IMG/VR virus record: IMGVR_UViG_3300023094_000017
Location: 1-43,037 of that record
Direction: 5' to 3' (one strand)
From: a virus
Length of the DNA stretch: 43,037 nucleotides
Below the pieces are notes generated by a model that was given only the letters and a program-made list of their open reading frames with translations, did not search any database and was not told where the DNA came from. The position numbers were made by a program, and so were the translations under genes. Of the stretch, positions 1 through 7,358 are shown in pieces. Numbering within the stretch: position 1 is the stretch's first letter; each line of letters opens with the position of its first letter.

Positions 1-172
1 CTTTAAACAACAGGTCGTTTTAGATATGAGTTATCAAAAAAAAAGTATTGATAGCTTGAAAGCGAGCAAAACAGCATACACCGGGCAGCAGGTGCAGAGG
101 TACTATACAGAGCGGAGGGTAAACGGCAAGCTTGTTTTAAAAGAGATAGCAAACCCGCAGGAAGCAAATTAA
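1..172 (+). CDS. C-terminal part of a membrane-anchored lysis-cassette protein (continues from 42729)
   Basis: This is the 3' end of the gene that begins at 42729 and crosses the circular junction. The reading frame starts at position 2 here and stops with TAA at 170-172. Joined through the 127-base overlap, the protein is 117 residues: a short N-terminus, one transmembrane helix and a polar, basic soluble tail. This part supplies the tail, which is rich in Q, K, S and R. It lies directly after the endolysin and ends just before a bidirectional terminator. The architecture fits an inner-membrane spanin (Rz-like), but I see no diagnostic motif, so that role is an inference. Confidence 0.8.
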   Translation, partial: FKQQVVLDMSYQKKSIDSLKASKTAYTGQQVQRYYTERRVNGKLVLKEIANPQEAN

Positions 173-173
173 A

Positions 174-209
174 AAAGGCCCGGAGTTAATACCGGGCCTT
201 TAGTTTTTT
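174..209. terminator. Bidirectional intrinsic terminator between convergent operons
   Basis: A perfect 10-bp stem (AAAGGCCCGG at 174-183 with CCGGGCCTTT at 192-201) has an 8-base loop and a T-rich flank. It lies between the rightward lysis operon ending at 172 and the leftward operon ending at 225. The A-run on the other side gives a U-tract for leftward transcripts too. Confidence 0.9.
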
Positions 210-224
210 ATAGGGTGTATGGTG

Positions 225-671
225 TTAATCGATAGCCAAAGAGCTAACAAGGGGTTTAATAACGGATCTGTATAGCCATTCCATAATAGCGCCGATAATT
301 CCGGGGTTTTCGTCGATACCAAATAATACCGCCAGCTTATTAGCAATGTCGTGTTTTACCTGATCGATCAGAGCGGTAACGGTGGTTTTCACATAGTCAA
401 CAATCGCGGAAATAGCTTCGCCCAGGGTTTCGGGATGGTAGCCGGTAATTTCAGATACCAGCAATATAAACGCTTTGGTGCCGATTTCAAAGCCTATCTT
501 TGAAAGCTGCAAGCCAATGTCAGGAATTGCCGCTTCAATATTTCCAGCTTTTACCACATTGGTAATAATTGCAACTATACACGAAGCAGAGGTATACTTT
601 TGTTTATCCTCTTCGCTTAGGTTGTTAAACGCGGCTTTGCCGAGCCTTTGGAGGGTTGATTTGCAAATCAT
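225..671 (-). CDS. Hypothetical protein, 148 aa, last gene of the leftward operon
   Basis: I do not recognise the family. The protein begins MICKSTLQRL and is mostly helical and alternately hydrophobic. It has apolar stretches around residues 30-45 and 65-105 (AFILLVSEITG, ISAIVDYVKTTVTALI), but no clean single transmembrane helix or signal peptide. Its ATG overlaps the stop of the upstream gene (ATGA at 668-671), so the two are translationally coupled. It ends next to a strong terminator. Amphipathic helices and coupling to a secreted protein suggest action at the envelope, but no function can be assigned. Confidence 0.65.
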   Translation of the reverse strand: MICKSTLQRLGKAAFNNLSEEDKQKYTSASCIVAIITNVVKAGNIEAAIPDIGLQLSKIGFEIGTKAFILLVSEITGYHPETLGEAISAIVDYVKTTVTALIDQVKHDIANKLAVLFGIDENPGIIGAIMEWLYRSVIKPLVSSLAID

Positions 672-1000
672 GGTTTAGCGGGTTTAGGTGAATGATACTT
701 ATTGTACCAGGTAGCGTATACCACCTGCAGGCTATCCGCTGTACGGATAATAGCCCTTACCTGATTGGGCGTTACATCGTTTTGCCCCTGCTTTAAAAGG
801 TAAAGCAGGTTGCTGGTAGAATTAACCATAAAGGCGAGATCTTTAGCAGGCATTATGTAGTTTGCCGTATCGTGGGATATAGTAATTCTACTAAGATTTG
901 GTTTCTTTACAGCGTCAGTATTTTTTACCTTTGTTTTTGATTGCGCGAAGCATGCCGATACTATAAAGGCAAGCGCGATGGTTAGAATTGTCTTTTTCAT
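668..1000 (-). CDS. Small secreted protein or lipoprotein with N-terminal signal peptide, 110 aa
   Basis: The N-terminus (MKKTILTIALAFIVSACFAQ) is a clear signal peptide. It can be read as a lipobox (VSA before Cys17) or as signal peptidase I cleavage near AQ, which is common in Bacteroidota. The mature part is polar, lysine-rich and about 90 residues long, ending in a Pro/Lys tail. It overlaps the next gene by four bases. Export from a phage gene next to lysis genes suggests superinfection exclusion, an outer-membrane spanin partner, or another envelope role. The sequence does not decide between these. Confidence 0.75.
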   Translation of the reverse strand: MKKTILTIALAFIVSACFAQSKTKVKNTDAVKKPNLSRITISHDTANYIMPAKDLAFMVNSTSNLLYLLKQGQNDVTPNQVRAIIRTADSLQVVYATWYNKYHSPKPAKP

Positions 1001-1040
1001 TATTTATTATTGTTTTAGTATATGGGCGAATGTAAATAAA

Positions 1041-1583
1041 TTATATTCTATTTTCAATTTCCTTAGCTAAATTATTAGCATTCTTAATTTTGGTCTGCAG
1101 CTTAATAAATAACTCTCCTTTATAATCGCCAATATAGCTATTAAGTAGTTGTATATATGAGTGAAGCATTAATGAACCTTTTTCTAAATTGCAAGCTCTG
1201 CAGCATGGGCGTGTAATCTTACCACCTCTCGAACGAGGTATAATATGATCGCGAGTAAAAGAGTTTGATAAATTAGGCTCTTTAATTAATGGTATTTCAC
1301 AATAAACGCAACGCGGCCCGCTGCTCTTTGCCTTTTTAATATCAGATTTAAATCCACTTGTACCCGTGCCTAAATATTCAGCATTGTGTGTTTTATTAAG
1401 TAAAGTTATATCCTGCTTAACTTTATAATACCATCGCTCACCATGTACAAAATAAATATGAAATTCATCTTCATTTAAAGGAGGTTCCTTTGTAAATAAC
1501 CGATCCCGTTTTTCCTTATCCCTTTCTGCTTTGGTTTTATAAAGACCTTTAAAACTCAAAGGCTCTTCTTTTATATCTTCCAA
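1041..1583 (-). CDS. HNH endonuclease (free-standing, homing-type)
   Basis: The 180-residue protein has an HNH zinc-finger core: CVYC at about 92-95, RDHIIPRSRGG at 111-121 with the catalytic DH pair, then CCRACN near 127-132. The first 80 residues are charged and unrecognised. It sits four bases from the ASCH-like gene in the leftward operon and is visibly more AT-rich than that neighbour, as expected of a mobile homing endonuclease. It could instead be a resident nicking HNH, but there are at least six similar solitary nucleases in this genome. Confidence 0.88.
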   Translation of the reverse strand: MEDIKEEPLSFKGLYKTKAERDKEKRDRLFTKEPPLNEDEFHIYFVHGERWYYKVKQDITLLNKTHNAEYLGTGTSGFKSDIKKAKSSGPRCVYCEIPLIKEPNLSNSFTRDHIIPRSRGGKITRPCCRACNLEKGSLMLHSYIQLLNSYIGDYKGELFIKLQTKIKNANNLAKEIENRI

Positions 1584-1587
1584 TGAA

Positions 1588-2073
1588 TTAGTATTTAAAT
1601 TGTGTGAACTGTATAAGGGCCGCGTCCTCTAATGGTTTCTTAAACCAGCCTTTAAAATCGGCGTAGCTTAAACCATCATGGGCGGCGAATAAGAACGGCC
1701 ATTTTAGGGGCACGATCTTAGTATCTACAAAAATGTTATACCGGCGGTTAAAATAACGCTTGTTTGTTTCCAGTGGGTATATATGCACTTTTTGAACGTG
1801 GATATAATACAGCCGGCCAAACTCTATTTGCTCACTTGCATAAGGTTTACCACTCCAATAGCGAAGCGATACGTAACCGAGGCCCGCGTTTACCACCTCA
1901 GCCCGCGCAACCCATAGCGCGTAATTTTCCCGAACCGTGTGCCGCTTATTCCCGGTGTTTATCTTATCGGGGAATAGTGTCGGGGTGCCCTTGTTTGGAT
2001 GCGTAGCCGGAAACTTGCGGGCCACCATTAAGACAAAGCACTTTTTTTTGATAAGCTTGATTTGCTTTGCCAT
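1588..2073 (-). CDS. ASCH/PUA-like domain protein, 161 aa
   Basis: The middle of the protein, with KRHTVREN around 43-50, then SLRYWSGKPY and a late DGLSYADFKGWF, resembles ASCH-type small proteins. Those have a PUA-like beta barrel and are thought to bind RNA or nucleic-acid ligands, and the 'K-x-T-x-R' start and the 'SYxDFxxWF' end are the parts I recognise. The ligand is unknown. It is the second gene of the leftward operon, two bases after its neighbour, so it is expressed with it. The family call is from memory of pattern and moderately sure. Confidence 0.6.
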   Translation of the reverse strand: MAKQIKLIKKKCFVLMVARKFPATHPNKGTPTLFPDKINTGNKRHTVRENYALWVARAEVVNAGLGYVSLRYWSGKPYASEQIEFGRLYYIHVQKVHIYPLETNKRYFNRRYNIFVDTKIVPLKWPFLFAAHDGLSYADFKGWFKKPLEDAALIQFTQFKY

Positions 2074-2075
2074 TA

Positions 2076-2378
2076 TTAATATTGCTCAATTGGTAATATA
2101 CAAACCTTATCGCCGGCAGCGTTCATAAATTGCAGGTTATTTTTTGCTCTGTTTGGCCAGGTTCCCGATATCTCAACCTGATTGAATATAATAAAGCAGC
2201 GTGTATCTATATGAAGATAGCAAACGTTTTTCCACCATGTAATTAAATACTGATTGCCGGAAACCTTAAATCTAAAATCGCGGTTAAATTCGCCGGTATC
2301 GGGTTGTTTATTTTCAACATCTTTAATGTTTTTATGCGATTTTAAAAGTGCCTCTAAAGCCTCAAATGTTATGTTCAT
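2076..2378 (-). CDS. Hypothetical protein, 100 aa, first gene of the leftward operon
   Basis: A small soluble protein (MNITFEALEALLKSHKN...) with aromatic beta-like segments in its second half (QYLITWWKNVCYLHID). I do not recognise it. It starts about 16 bases after the predicted transcription start of the leftward promoter at 2398-2429 and lies two bases from the ASCH-like gene. Being promoter-proximal it is probably the most strongly transcribed gene of the cassette. No signal peptide or membrane helix is visible. Confidence 0.65.
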   Translation of the reverse strand: MNITFEALEALLKSHKNIKDVENKQPDTGEFNRDFRFKVSGNQYLITWWKNVCYLHIDTRCFIIFNQVEISGTWPNRAKNNLQFMNAAGDKVCILPIEQY

Positions 2379-2397
2379 GATTGGTTTAATTATACCG

Positions 2398-2429
2398 CAA
2401 TACTACAGAACATAAATTTAAAAAGCAAA
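2398..2429 (-). promoter_or_regulatory. Leftward Bacteroidota-type promoter
   Basis: Read on the minus strand, TTTG (2426-2429) is followed after 20 bases by TAGTATTG (2398-2405). This is one mismatch from the Bacteroidota consensus TTTG-N19-21-TAnnTTTG. It would start transcription near 2394, 16 bases before the ATG at 2378. Confidence 0.65.
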
Positions 2430-2450
2430 TAAAAAATAAATAAAATAATA

Positions 2451-2481
2451 TTTGTTTATTAGTAATTAAGGTTTACATTTG
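2451..2481 (+). promoter_or_regulatory. Rightward early promoter, exact Bacteroidota consensus
   Basis: TTTG at 2451-2454, a 19-base spacer, then TACATTTG at 2474-2481. This is a perfect match to TTTG-N19-TAnnTTTG. The ATG at 2485 is only four bases beyond the box, so the predicted start of the RNA falls on or next to the start codon. It is divergent from the leftward promoter, the -33 boxes being about 21 bases apart. Confidence 0.8.
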
Positions 2482-2484
2482 CAT

Positions 2485-2643
2485 ATGTCAAAACCGAAAA
2501 TAAAACCAATAATGGTATATTTGCCCGAAGATAAGCACACCGCTTTAAAGGCGATATCCGACACAAAGCGCCAGCCTATAACCAGGTTAGTAGAAGCTGA
2601 GATCGATAAACTATTAAAAAGGGAGGCGGTAAACAATGGGTAA
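2485..2643 (+). CDS. Ribbon-helix-helix (CopG/Arc-like) regulator, 52 aa
   Basis: A short strand with KPIMVYLPED is followed by two helices (HTALKAISDTK and TRLVEAEIDKLL), the layout of a ribbon-helix-helix DNA-binding dimer. It is the first gene after the early promoter, so it is a natural candidate to regulate the divergent promoter pair at 2398-2485. Its last codons overlap the next gene (ATGGGTAA, start 2636). The start is fixed by the promoter: no other ATG lies between the promoter and the fold, and the message is probably leaderless. The fold is fairly sure, the target inferred. Confidence 0.75.
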   Translation: MSKPKIKPIMVYLPEDKHTALKAISDTKRQPITRLVEAEIDKLLKREAVNNG

Positions 2644-2890
2644 CTTTGAAGATGACTTTTTCCAGTGCCGGGACAAAGTTATAATTATTGAATATGAGGG
2701 GCCAACACAAGAAGAGTACACCGCCGTAGCAAAGCAGCAAGCGGAAAACTTTGAGCGCGAATTAACCGATCTGTATACCCGTTATTGCTACTCAACTGTA
2801 GGCGATATGGAAAAAAGCGGGATGCTCAGCGCGGGCGAACAAATGGCCGGCGCCATAGCTATTTTAAGAACCTTTAAACAAGCATTGTAA
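2636..2890 (+). CDS. Hypothetical acidic protein, 84 aa
   Basis: Unrecognised. The protein begins MGNFEDDFFQ and contains a long helix (TAVAKQQAENFERELTDLY) followed by a shorter one near the C-terminus. It overlaps the ribbon-helix-helix gene at its start and shares its stop with the ATG of the next gene (TAATG at 2888-2892), so it is part of the early operon. It has no membrane segment. Its composition fits a small early accessory protein, but nothing more can be said. Confidence 0.65.
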   Translation: MGNFEDDFFQCRDKVIIIEYEGPTQEEYTAVAKQQAENFERELTDLYTRYCYSTVGDMEKSGMLSAGEQMAGAIAILRTFKQAL

Positions 2891-3099
2891 TGAATAAATC
2901 AGCTAATGATATCGTTAAGTTGCTAAAAGCTAACAAAGATAGTTATATTGATGTTGGCTTTGGGTTGCACCGTGTTTGCACTTCGGACGGAGTAAAATTA
3001 AAAAAGTTCACCCGGAAAACAATGCGAATGCTAAGAGAGAATAATTTATTAACAGAGGTTAAATGGCCAAAATTTAGATTATCAGATGCTACCATGTGA
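2890..3099 (+). CDS. Hypothetical basic protein, 69 aa
   Basis: A lysine-rich small protein (MNKSANDIVKLLKANKDSY...). It contains a helix-turn-helix-like stretch near TRKTMRMLRENNLL and may bind nucleic acid, but I recognise no family. It is coupled at its start to the previous gene and overlaps the following HNH gene by 14 bases, so the three are co-translated in the early operon. Confidence 0.6.
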   Translation: MNKSANDIVKLLKANKDSYIDVGFGLHRVCTSDGVKLKKFTRKTMRMLRENNLLTEVKWPKFRLSDATM

Positions 3100-3481
3100 C
3101 AGGCCCGAGAAGCCCCGAAAAATATATACGATACCAAAGGTAAGTAAGAAGCGGGCGGCAGCTATTGCAGACGGTAGCTTTAAGCCTAAAGAGAAAAAGC
3201 CAATAAAGGTAAACCCGGATTATAAAATACCAAAGCGCAGCGAGCGCCGGGCAAAGCAGGAGCGGGAGTATAGTAAGCTAAGGGCCGAGCATTTGGAGAA
3301 AAACCCTAAATGTTTACTTTGTGATGCCCAGGCAACGGAGGTACACCACCCCGAGGGGCGAATTGGGTACCGATTGACGGATAGTAAAAACTTTAAAGGG
3401 CTTTGCCACGATCACCACGTATTTATTGAACTAAACCCGTTAGAGGCAAAAAGATTAAATATTTCTTACAATAGATTATAA
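3086..3481 (+). CDS. HNH-type nuclease, 131 aa
   Basis: The N-terminal half is a basic arm rich in Lys and Arg (about 10-70). The C-terminal half has a zinc-bound HNH fold: CLLC at 76-79, EVHHPEGR with the His pair at 87-88, then LCHDHH around 106-111. This spacing resembles small phage recombination or packaging HNH proteins rather than homing enzymes, and unlike the homing genes it is embedded with overlap in the early operon. Role in recombination next to ERF is plausible but inferred. Confidence 0.75.
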   Translation: MLPCDRPEKPRKIYTIPKVSKKRAAAIADGSFKPKEKKPIKVNPDYKIPKRSERRAKQEREYSKLRAEHLEKNPKCLLCDAQATEVHHPEGRIGYRLTDSKNFKGLCHDHHVFIELNPLEAKRLNISYNRL

Positions 3482-3499
3482 AATGTCATATATTTGAAA

Positions 3500-4045
3500 A
3501 TGGAAATATTAAATCATACGCATGGCATAAAAAACTCTGATTTGTTTAGGCATGGAGTTTACAAACTTTACCATATATCAAATATTGAATTAATATATGT
3601 TGGTAGTTGCTCAGATAAAAAAGGATTTCATAAAAGATTTGCAAAGCATATTTGGGAGCTTTCAAAAGGTAGTCACCATTGTAGGGAATTAATAAAAGTT
3701 ACTCAACAATATGGTATAGATGGATTTAGATTTGAAATACTTGAATTTACAAGTATTGATAATTCTAAATATATAGAGCAGAAATATCTTGATAAATTAA
3801 AGCCATTTTATAACACTGCAAAAGGTTCGAGAGGTAATTTAAAAGGTGAGGGATTGCCACAGCGGGTATATGACGAGAATATGAAAAAAATAGATAAGTA
3901 TACAATAGATGGTATTTTTATTGAAACTTATAAAAGTATACAAATTGCAGCAAATGAAAATAAAATTGATAGATCAAGCATAAGCACATGCGCCTCAGGT
4001 AAAAGAAAAACTGCGGGTGGTTTTATTTGGAAATTTACTAATTAA
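3500..4045 (+). CDS. GIY-YIG homing endonuclease with NUMOD1 domain
   Basis: Residues 19-21 (GVY) and 33-35 (YVG) form the GIY-YIG core, followed by the family's conserved Arg and helix (FHKRFAKHIWEL). The C-terminal third (DKYTIDGIFIETYKSIQ...) is a NUMOD1 DNA-recognition repeat ending GGFIWKF. Length is 181 residues from the ATG at 3500; a TTG six bases earlier is also possible. It is markedly AT-rich compared with the ERF gene downstream, which marks it as a recent mobile insertion between early genes. Confidence 0.88.
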   Translation: MEILNHTHGIKNSDLFRHGVYKLYHISNIELIYVGSCSDKKGFHKRFAKHIWELSKGSHHCRELIKVTQQYGIDGFRFEILEFTSIDNSKYIEQKYLDKLKPFYNTAKGSRGNLKGEGLPQRVYDENMKKIDKYTIDGIFIETYKSIQIAANENKIDRSSISTCASGKRKTAGGFIWKFTN

Positions 4046-4056
4046 CAAAAACTAAA

Positions 4057-4854
4057 ATGATAGAAACCAGCAACAGCACCGCAACGATAGACGCGGCAAT
4101 TTTGGCCATACAACAAAAGGCCCCGGTTATCCGTAAGAAAGCAGATAACCCATATTTTAAAAGCAAGTACGCGGAGTACCCCGAGATACAGGCCGAAATA
4201 CGCCCTTTATTGTTAGAGCAAAGCATTATTACTATGTTTTTCCCCGTAGCTAACAATCAGTTAATAATGAATGTAAAGCACACGGCAAGCAAAGAGTTTT
4301 ACCGGGTAACAATGGATTTAAAAACGATACAGGACAGCCCGCAGGCTCAGGGATCAGCTATTACATACGGCAAACGATACATGCTTACCGCTTTTTTTGA
4401 TTTGCAAATAGAAGATGCAAGCGATGACGATGGGAACGCGGGCAGTAATGCAAAGCCAAAGCAGCAGACCCAACAGCAAACAAACCAGGCGGCCGCGCTT
4501 ACACCGCCTGCAGAGGATAAAAGGACGTGGTTAAATCCTGATACTCAGCTTTGGTTTGATACAAAAAATTGGCTTTTTGAAAAGGACAGCCGAAACATAA
4601 CCGCAGTTAACAAAAAGTACAGGATAACCCAAAATAACGCCGAGATGCTGGCAAAGCAGGAGGTTTTAAAACCGGGCGCAAAGCTTTGGGATATAGCCGC
4701 TAAATTCCTTTCAAAAGAGGGTGCCAAAGCGGAAAATATCAAAAAAATGTTTATCATTACCGAAGATGATTTAACCGACTTGCAAATTGATGCAACCAAC
4801 ATCGAAACCGCACCACCGGCTGAGCCATTAACAGAAACTAACACCACAAAATAA
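4057..4854 (+). CDS. erf: ERF-family single-strand annealing recombinase
   Basis: ERF proteins anneal complementary single strands during phage recombination. Here the core is at residues 8-135: DNPYFKSKYA at 30-39, the helix IQAEIRPLLLEQ, and GSAITYGKRYMLTAFF near 105-120. A Gln-rich linker (about 146-160) leads to a C-terminal domain that is variable in this family. The total of 265 residues is usual. It precedes a DnaQ-type exonuclease by six bases, forming an exonuclease plus annealing-protein pair, and RusA and NinB-like genes follow in the same block. Confidence 0.88.
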   Translation: MIETSNSTATIDAAILAIQQKAPVIRKKADNPYFKSKYAEYPEIQAEIRPLLLEQSIITMFFPVANNQLIMNVKHTASKEFYRVTMDLKTIQDSPQAQGSAITYGKRYMLTAFFDLQIEDASDDDGNAGSNAKPKQQTQQQTNQAAALTPPAEDKRTWLNPDTQLWFDTKNWLFEKDSRNITAVNKKYRITQNNAEMLAKQEVLKPGAKLWDIAAKFLSKEGAKAENIKKMFIITEDDLTDLQIDATNIETAPPAEPLTETNTTK

Positions 4855-4860
4855 AAAACG

Positions 4861-5709
4861 ATGAAATTACAATTAACGCGCCCGATTGCTTTTTTTGATA
4901 TAGAAAGCACTAATAAAGACCCGTTAAAGGCCCGGATAATCGAATTAGGTATTATTACCTTATACCCGGATGGGCATACCAATAGCATAAGATTTCTATG
5001 CAACCCGGAGGAAAACATAACCGACGAAAACGCGGCAATACACGGCTTAACAAACGATATTGTAAAAGATTATCCAACGTTTAAAGAGCAGGCTCAGGCG
5101 GTAGCCGATAAGCTTAAAGGCTTTGATTTAGGCACCTTTAACGGGAATAGCTACGATATACCATTGCTTAACGCTGAGTTTGGCCGGGCTGGTATACCCT
5201 TTAGTTTTGAGGGGGTTGAGTTTGTAGACGCCGGCAACCTGTTTAAGATATTAGCACCGCGCACGCTTACCGCCGCCGTATTGATGTACTTAGGTAAAGA
5301 TCATTCCGGCGCACATGGTGCCATAGCCGACACTCAGGCAACTATTGAGGTATTAAACGCAATGATAGACAGGCACCCGGAAGATGTGCCCGTAACGGTG
5401 CCGGAATTGGCCTTAAAATCAAACTTTGATAAAAAGCGCCTTGATCTTGCCGGAAAATTCGCGTACAACGAAAAAAACGAGGTGATTTTAACATTTGGCA
5501 AGCATAAGGACGTAGTAGCGCAAACGCAGCCGGATTATTTAAAATGGATGCTTGCAGCTAAGCAGCCGGACGGTAAAACGCCAAGCTTTACCGAAGATAC
5601 CCAAAATGTAATTATGCGCCTCTTAAACCGGGATAGAGACGCACCAGGCCCGGCAGTACTACCAAAGTTTGCCGGTAGCTCAGCGGGAGCGCAATTTAAA
5701 AGAGTATAA
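4861..5709 (+). CDS. DnaQ-like 3'-5' exonuclease (DEDDh) with ExoX-like C-terminal domain
   Basis: Exo I motif FFDIEST carries D13 and E15, Exo II is NGNSYDIPLL with D99, and Exo III has H152 and D157 (AHGAIADTQA). This is a complete DEDDh active site. After residue 205 comes a second small domain (TFGKHKDVV...PDYLKWML) like the C-terminus of exodeoxyribonuclease X. It probably trims 3' ends for the ERF protein encoded immediately upstream, or proofreads. It is followed by a GC-rich palindrome rather than another close gene, which may mark the end of a sub-operon. Confidence 0.9.
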   Translation: MKLQLTRPIAFFDIESTNKDPLKARIIELGIITLYPDGHTNSIRFLCNPEENITDENAAIHGLTNDIVKDYPTFKEQAQAVADKLKGFDLGTFNGNSYDIPLLNAEFGRAGIPFSFEGVEFVDAGNLFKILAPRTLTAAVLMYLGKDHSGAHGAIADTQATIEVLNAMIDRHPEDVPVTVPELALKSNFDKKRLDLAGKFAYNEKNEVILTFGKHKDVVAQTQPDYLKWMLAAKQPDGKTPSFTEDTQNVIMRLLNRDRDAPGPAVLPKFAGSSAGAQFKRV

Positions 5710-5720
5710 AAAACATATAG

Positions 5721-5754
5721 CCGCTTTAAAGCCCCTTTGATGGGGCTTTGGCGG
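5721..5754 (+). repeat. GC-rich hairpin of the dispersed repeat family
   Basis: AAAGCCCC (5728-5735) pairs with GGGGCTTT (5742-5749) around the loop TTTGAT, and CCGC/GCGG extends the stem. There is no U-tract, so it is not a canonical terminator. It is nearly the same as the hairpin at 32344-32367 and may stabilise the 3' end of the upstream message. Confidence 0.7.
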
Positions 5755-5793
5755 TAAAAGTAACTAACTTCTTAAACAGGTAAAAAACAGGAT

Positions 5794-5988
5794 ATGAAAA
5801 AGATATTTAAAGAACTTAAAAGATTACAGAAATTAGGATACTACTATAGATTAGTTGCATGCCCCGAAACAATCGACATAAAACTGTATATGGACAAAAG
5901 CCTAACATCACCCGAAACAAATTTTTTATCGAAAAACACCGAAGATGGGCTTTACGAAATATTTTTTAACCTGCAAAAAACCCTTTAA
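5794..5988 (+). CDS. Hypothetical protein, 64 aa
   Basis: A small basic-to-neutral protein (MKKIFKELKRLQKLGYYYRL...) with an amphipathic N-terminal helix. No family is recognised. It starts a run of four tightly spaced small genes (5794-7156) that follow the exonuclease, and ends two bases before the next start. The ATG is the only one that gives the full reading frame. Confidence 0.6.
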   Translation: MKKIFKELKRLQKLGYYYRLVACPETIDIKLYMDKSLTSPETNFLSKNTEDGLYEIFFNLQKTL

Positions 5989-5990
5989 CC

Positions 5991-6302
5991 ATGCCACAAG
6001 AAAACACCGAGAAAGGGAAGCGGGTAGATATAAAACTATCGTACCAAACTAAAATAGTAGTCATAAACAAAAGCCCTATAATGGATGACCATATAGCAGG
6101 GCAATTACTACTCGCTAAGCATCAATTAGAAACTGGCAAAATAGAGGGGATTTGGGTAAATGAATACTACTTTACAGCCAAATCATTTCTTACAAAAACA
6201 GGGCGCTTTAACCAAAGCCTTTATTGCGACATTATGCCGTGGGCTTACGAAAGCGAGTTTATGCACAAGATGGCAAACTTCTCTAACATCTTTAATTCAT
6301 AA
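5991..6302 (+). CDS. Hypothetical protein, 103 aa
   Basis: Unrecognised soluble protein beginning MPQENTEKGK, with a mixed alpha/beta pattern and aromatic residues in its second half (YYFTAKSFL, SLYCDIMPWAYESEF). It is in the small-gene run of the early operon, two bases after the previous gene and four before the next ATG (6307). No signal peptide or transmembrane helix is seen. Confidence 0.6.
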   Translation: MPQENTEKGKRVDIKLSYQTKIVVINKSPIMDDHIAGQLLLAKHQLETGKIEGIWVNEYYFTAKSFLTKTGRFNQSLYCDIMPWAYESEFMHKMANFSNIFNS

Positions 6303-6306
6303 CACC

Positions 6307-6534
6307 ATGTCAAACACACAAGAGCAAGAAAAATCGGTCAAGGCATTTGTTGTGCGCGTATCGTGGGATAAATACCTCCCAGATTATGCATTCTTTACAG
6401 TATTAAATATTGAAGCAGCCAATAGTTCAGACGCCGAGTTAGAGGCAAAGGAAGAGTTCTTACGAATACACCCTACAATAGATATTAAAGACCCATTATC
6501 CACTTACGTAATAAATAAATATCAATATGAATAA
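6307..6534 (+). CDS. Hypothetical protein, 75 aa
   Basis: I chose the ATG at 6307 (MSNTQEQEKS) because an upstream in-frame ATG at 6160 would overlap the previous gene by more than 140 bases. The protein looks like a compact beta-alpha domain (KAFVVRVSWDKY...FFTVLNIEA, then an acidic helix). It overlaps the next gene by eight bases. Family unknown. Confidence 0.6.
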   Translation: MSNTQEQEKSVKAFVVRVSWDKYLPDYAFFTVLNIEAANSSDAELEAKEEFLRIHPTIDIKDPLSTYVINKYQYE

Positions 6535-7156
6535 GTTAGAATTTGCCTATCAAACCATTGCGAAATTGGAGGCTAAAATAAAAGACCTTAAACATCCCAC
6601 CCCACAAGGCGGTAAAGAGGGGATAAAAACAGCGGATGTTGATAAACTGATAACCAAGCATGCATGTAGGGAATATCTGCATGAAGCAAATGAACCGCAA
6701 TTCGATTGCGATATGGTGGAATTTATAAAAGATGATCTGTACTTATTGCTAAAAGAGTACTCAGATTTTGCCGCCCAATTCACCCCGAAGATGGGGGAGG
6801 ATGTGGAGCAGGCAGCAGACATTGCAGGAGCCGCATACTACAGAAAAGAAAAACCTGCCAACACTTACACATTCCATGAGGGTTTTAAACAAGGTGTTCA
6901 ATGGTTAAAAGATCAATGGCAAGCCTCACAACAAAGCGCCAAGTCATTAATAAAAGAGCTTGATGATGAAAATATTAGGTTGCTATTAGAACTTAAAAAA
7001 GCGGGTCAGGAAATTATTTCCTTACAAAGCGCCCATCTACAGGATAAAGAGGTAACCGCGCTACGGGATGCTTTAAGGCAAATACGCCGGGTAGAAGTAT
7101 TAACCCCCGAAAGCGAAGCGTTAATAAACCGTGCCTTAACTCAGCCCAAACAATAA
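6527..7156 (+). CDS. Hypothetical helical protein, 209 aa
   Basis: Probably a mostly alpha-helical, partly coiled-coil protein. It has a heptad-like N-terminal helix (YQTIAKLEAKIKDL), a middle segment with acidic and aromatic residues, and a C-terminal coiled coil from about 135 to 195. It overlaps its upstream neighbour by eight bases. Nothing catalytic is visible. Proteins of this shape in early phage operons are usually unassigned, and I cannot name a family. Confidence 0.6.
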   Translation: MNKLEFAYQTIAKLEAKIKDLKHPTPQGGKEGIKTADVDKLITKHACREYLHEANEPQFDCDMVEFIKDDLYLLLKEYSDFAAQFTPKMGEDVEQAADIAGAAYYRKEKPANTYTFHEGFKQGVQWLKDQWQASQQSAKSLIKELDDENIRLLLELKKAGQEIISLQSAHLQDKEVTALRDALRQIRRVEVLTPESEALINRALTQPKQ

Positions 7157-7160
7157 CAAA

Positions 7161-7358
7161 ATGGATCAGGAAACAAAGGTTTGCATAAAATGCGGGAAAG
7201 ATCACCCGATAAGCAATTACTATAAACACCCGGCTAATAAAACAGGGATTAGTAATACTTGTAAGGATTGTGTTAAGATATACCAGGATAAATACTATGA
7301 GAAAAAGGCGCAAAGAAAGCCTGATCCGTGGTTTATATTTGATGTATGCCCCCGTTAA
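7161..7358 (+). CDS. Small zinc-ribbon protein, 65 aa
   Basis: Two CxxC pairs (CIKC at about 8-11 and CKDC at about 34-37) separated by 22 residues make a zinc ribbon of the kind found in small phage proteins and in HNH N-termini. The C-terminal tail is basic and lacks an H-N-H core, so it is not a nuclease on its own. It overlaps the NinB-like gene by 13 bases. Binding to DNA or to a replication protein is a guess from fold. Confidence 0.65.
   Translation: MDQETKVCIKCGKDHPISNYYKHPANKTGISNTCKDCVKIYQDKYYEKKAQRKPDPWFIFDVCPR

Noticed and set aside
6160-6306. Longer form of the 75-aa protein starting at 6160
   Set aside because: It would overlap the previous gene by over 140 bases in another frame and its sequence there looks like a shadow.
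6493-6506. DnaA box (TTATCCACTT)
   Set aside because: It is a single imperfect copy inside a small gene, with no cluster around it.
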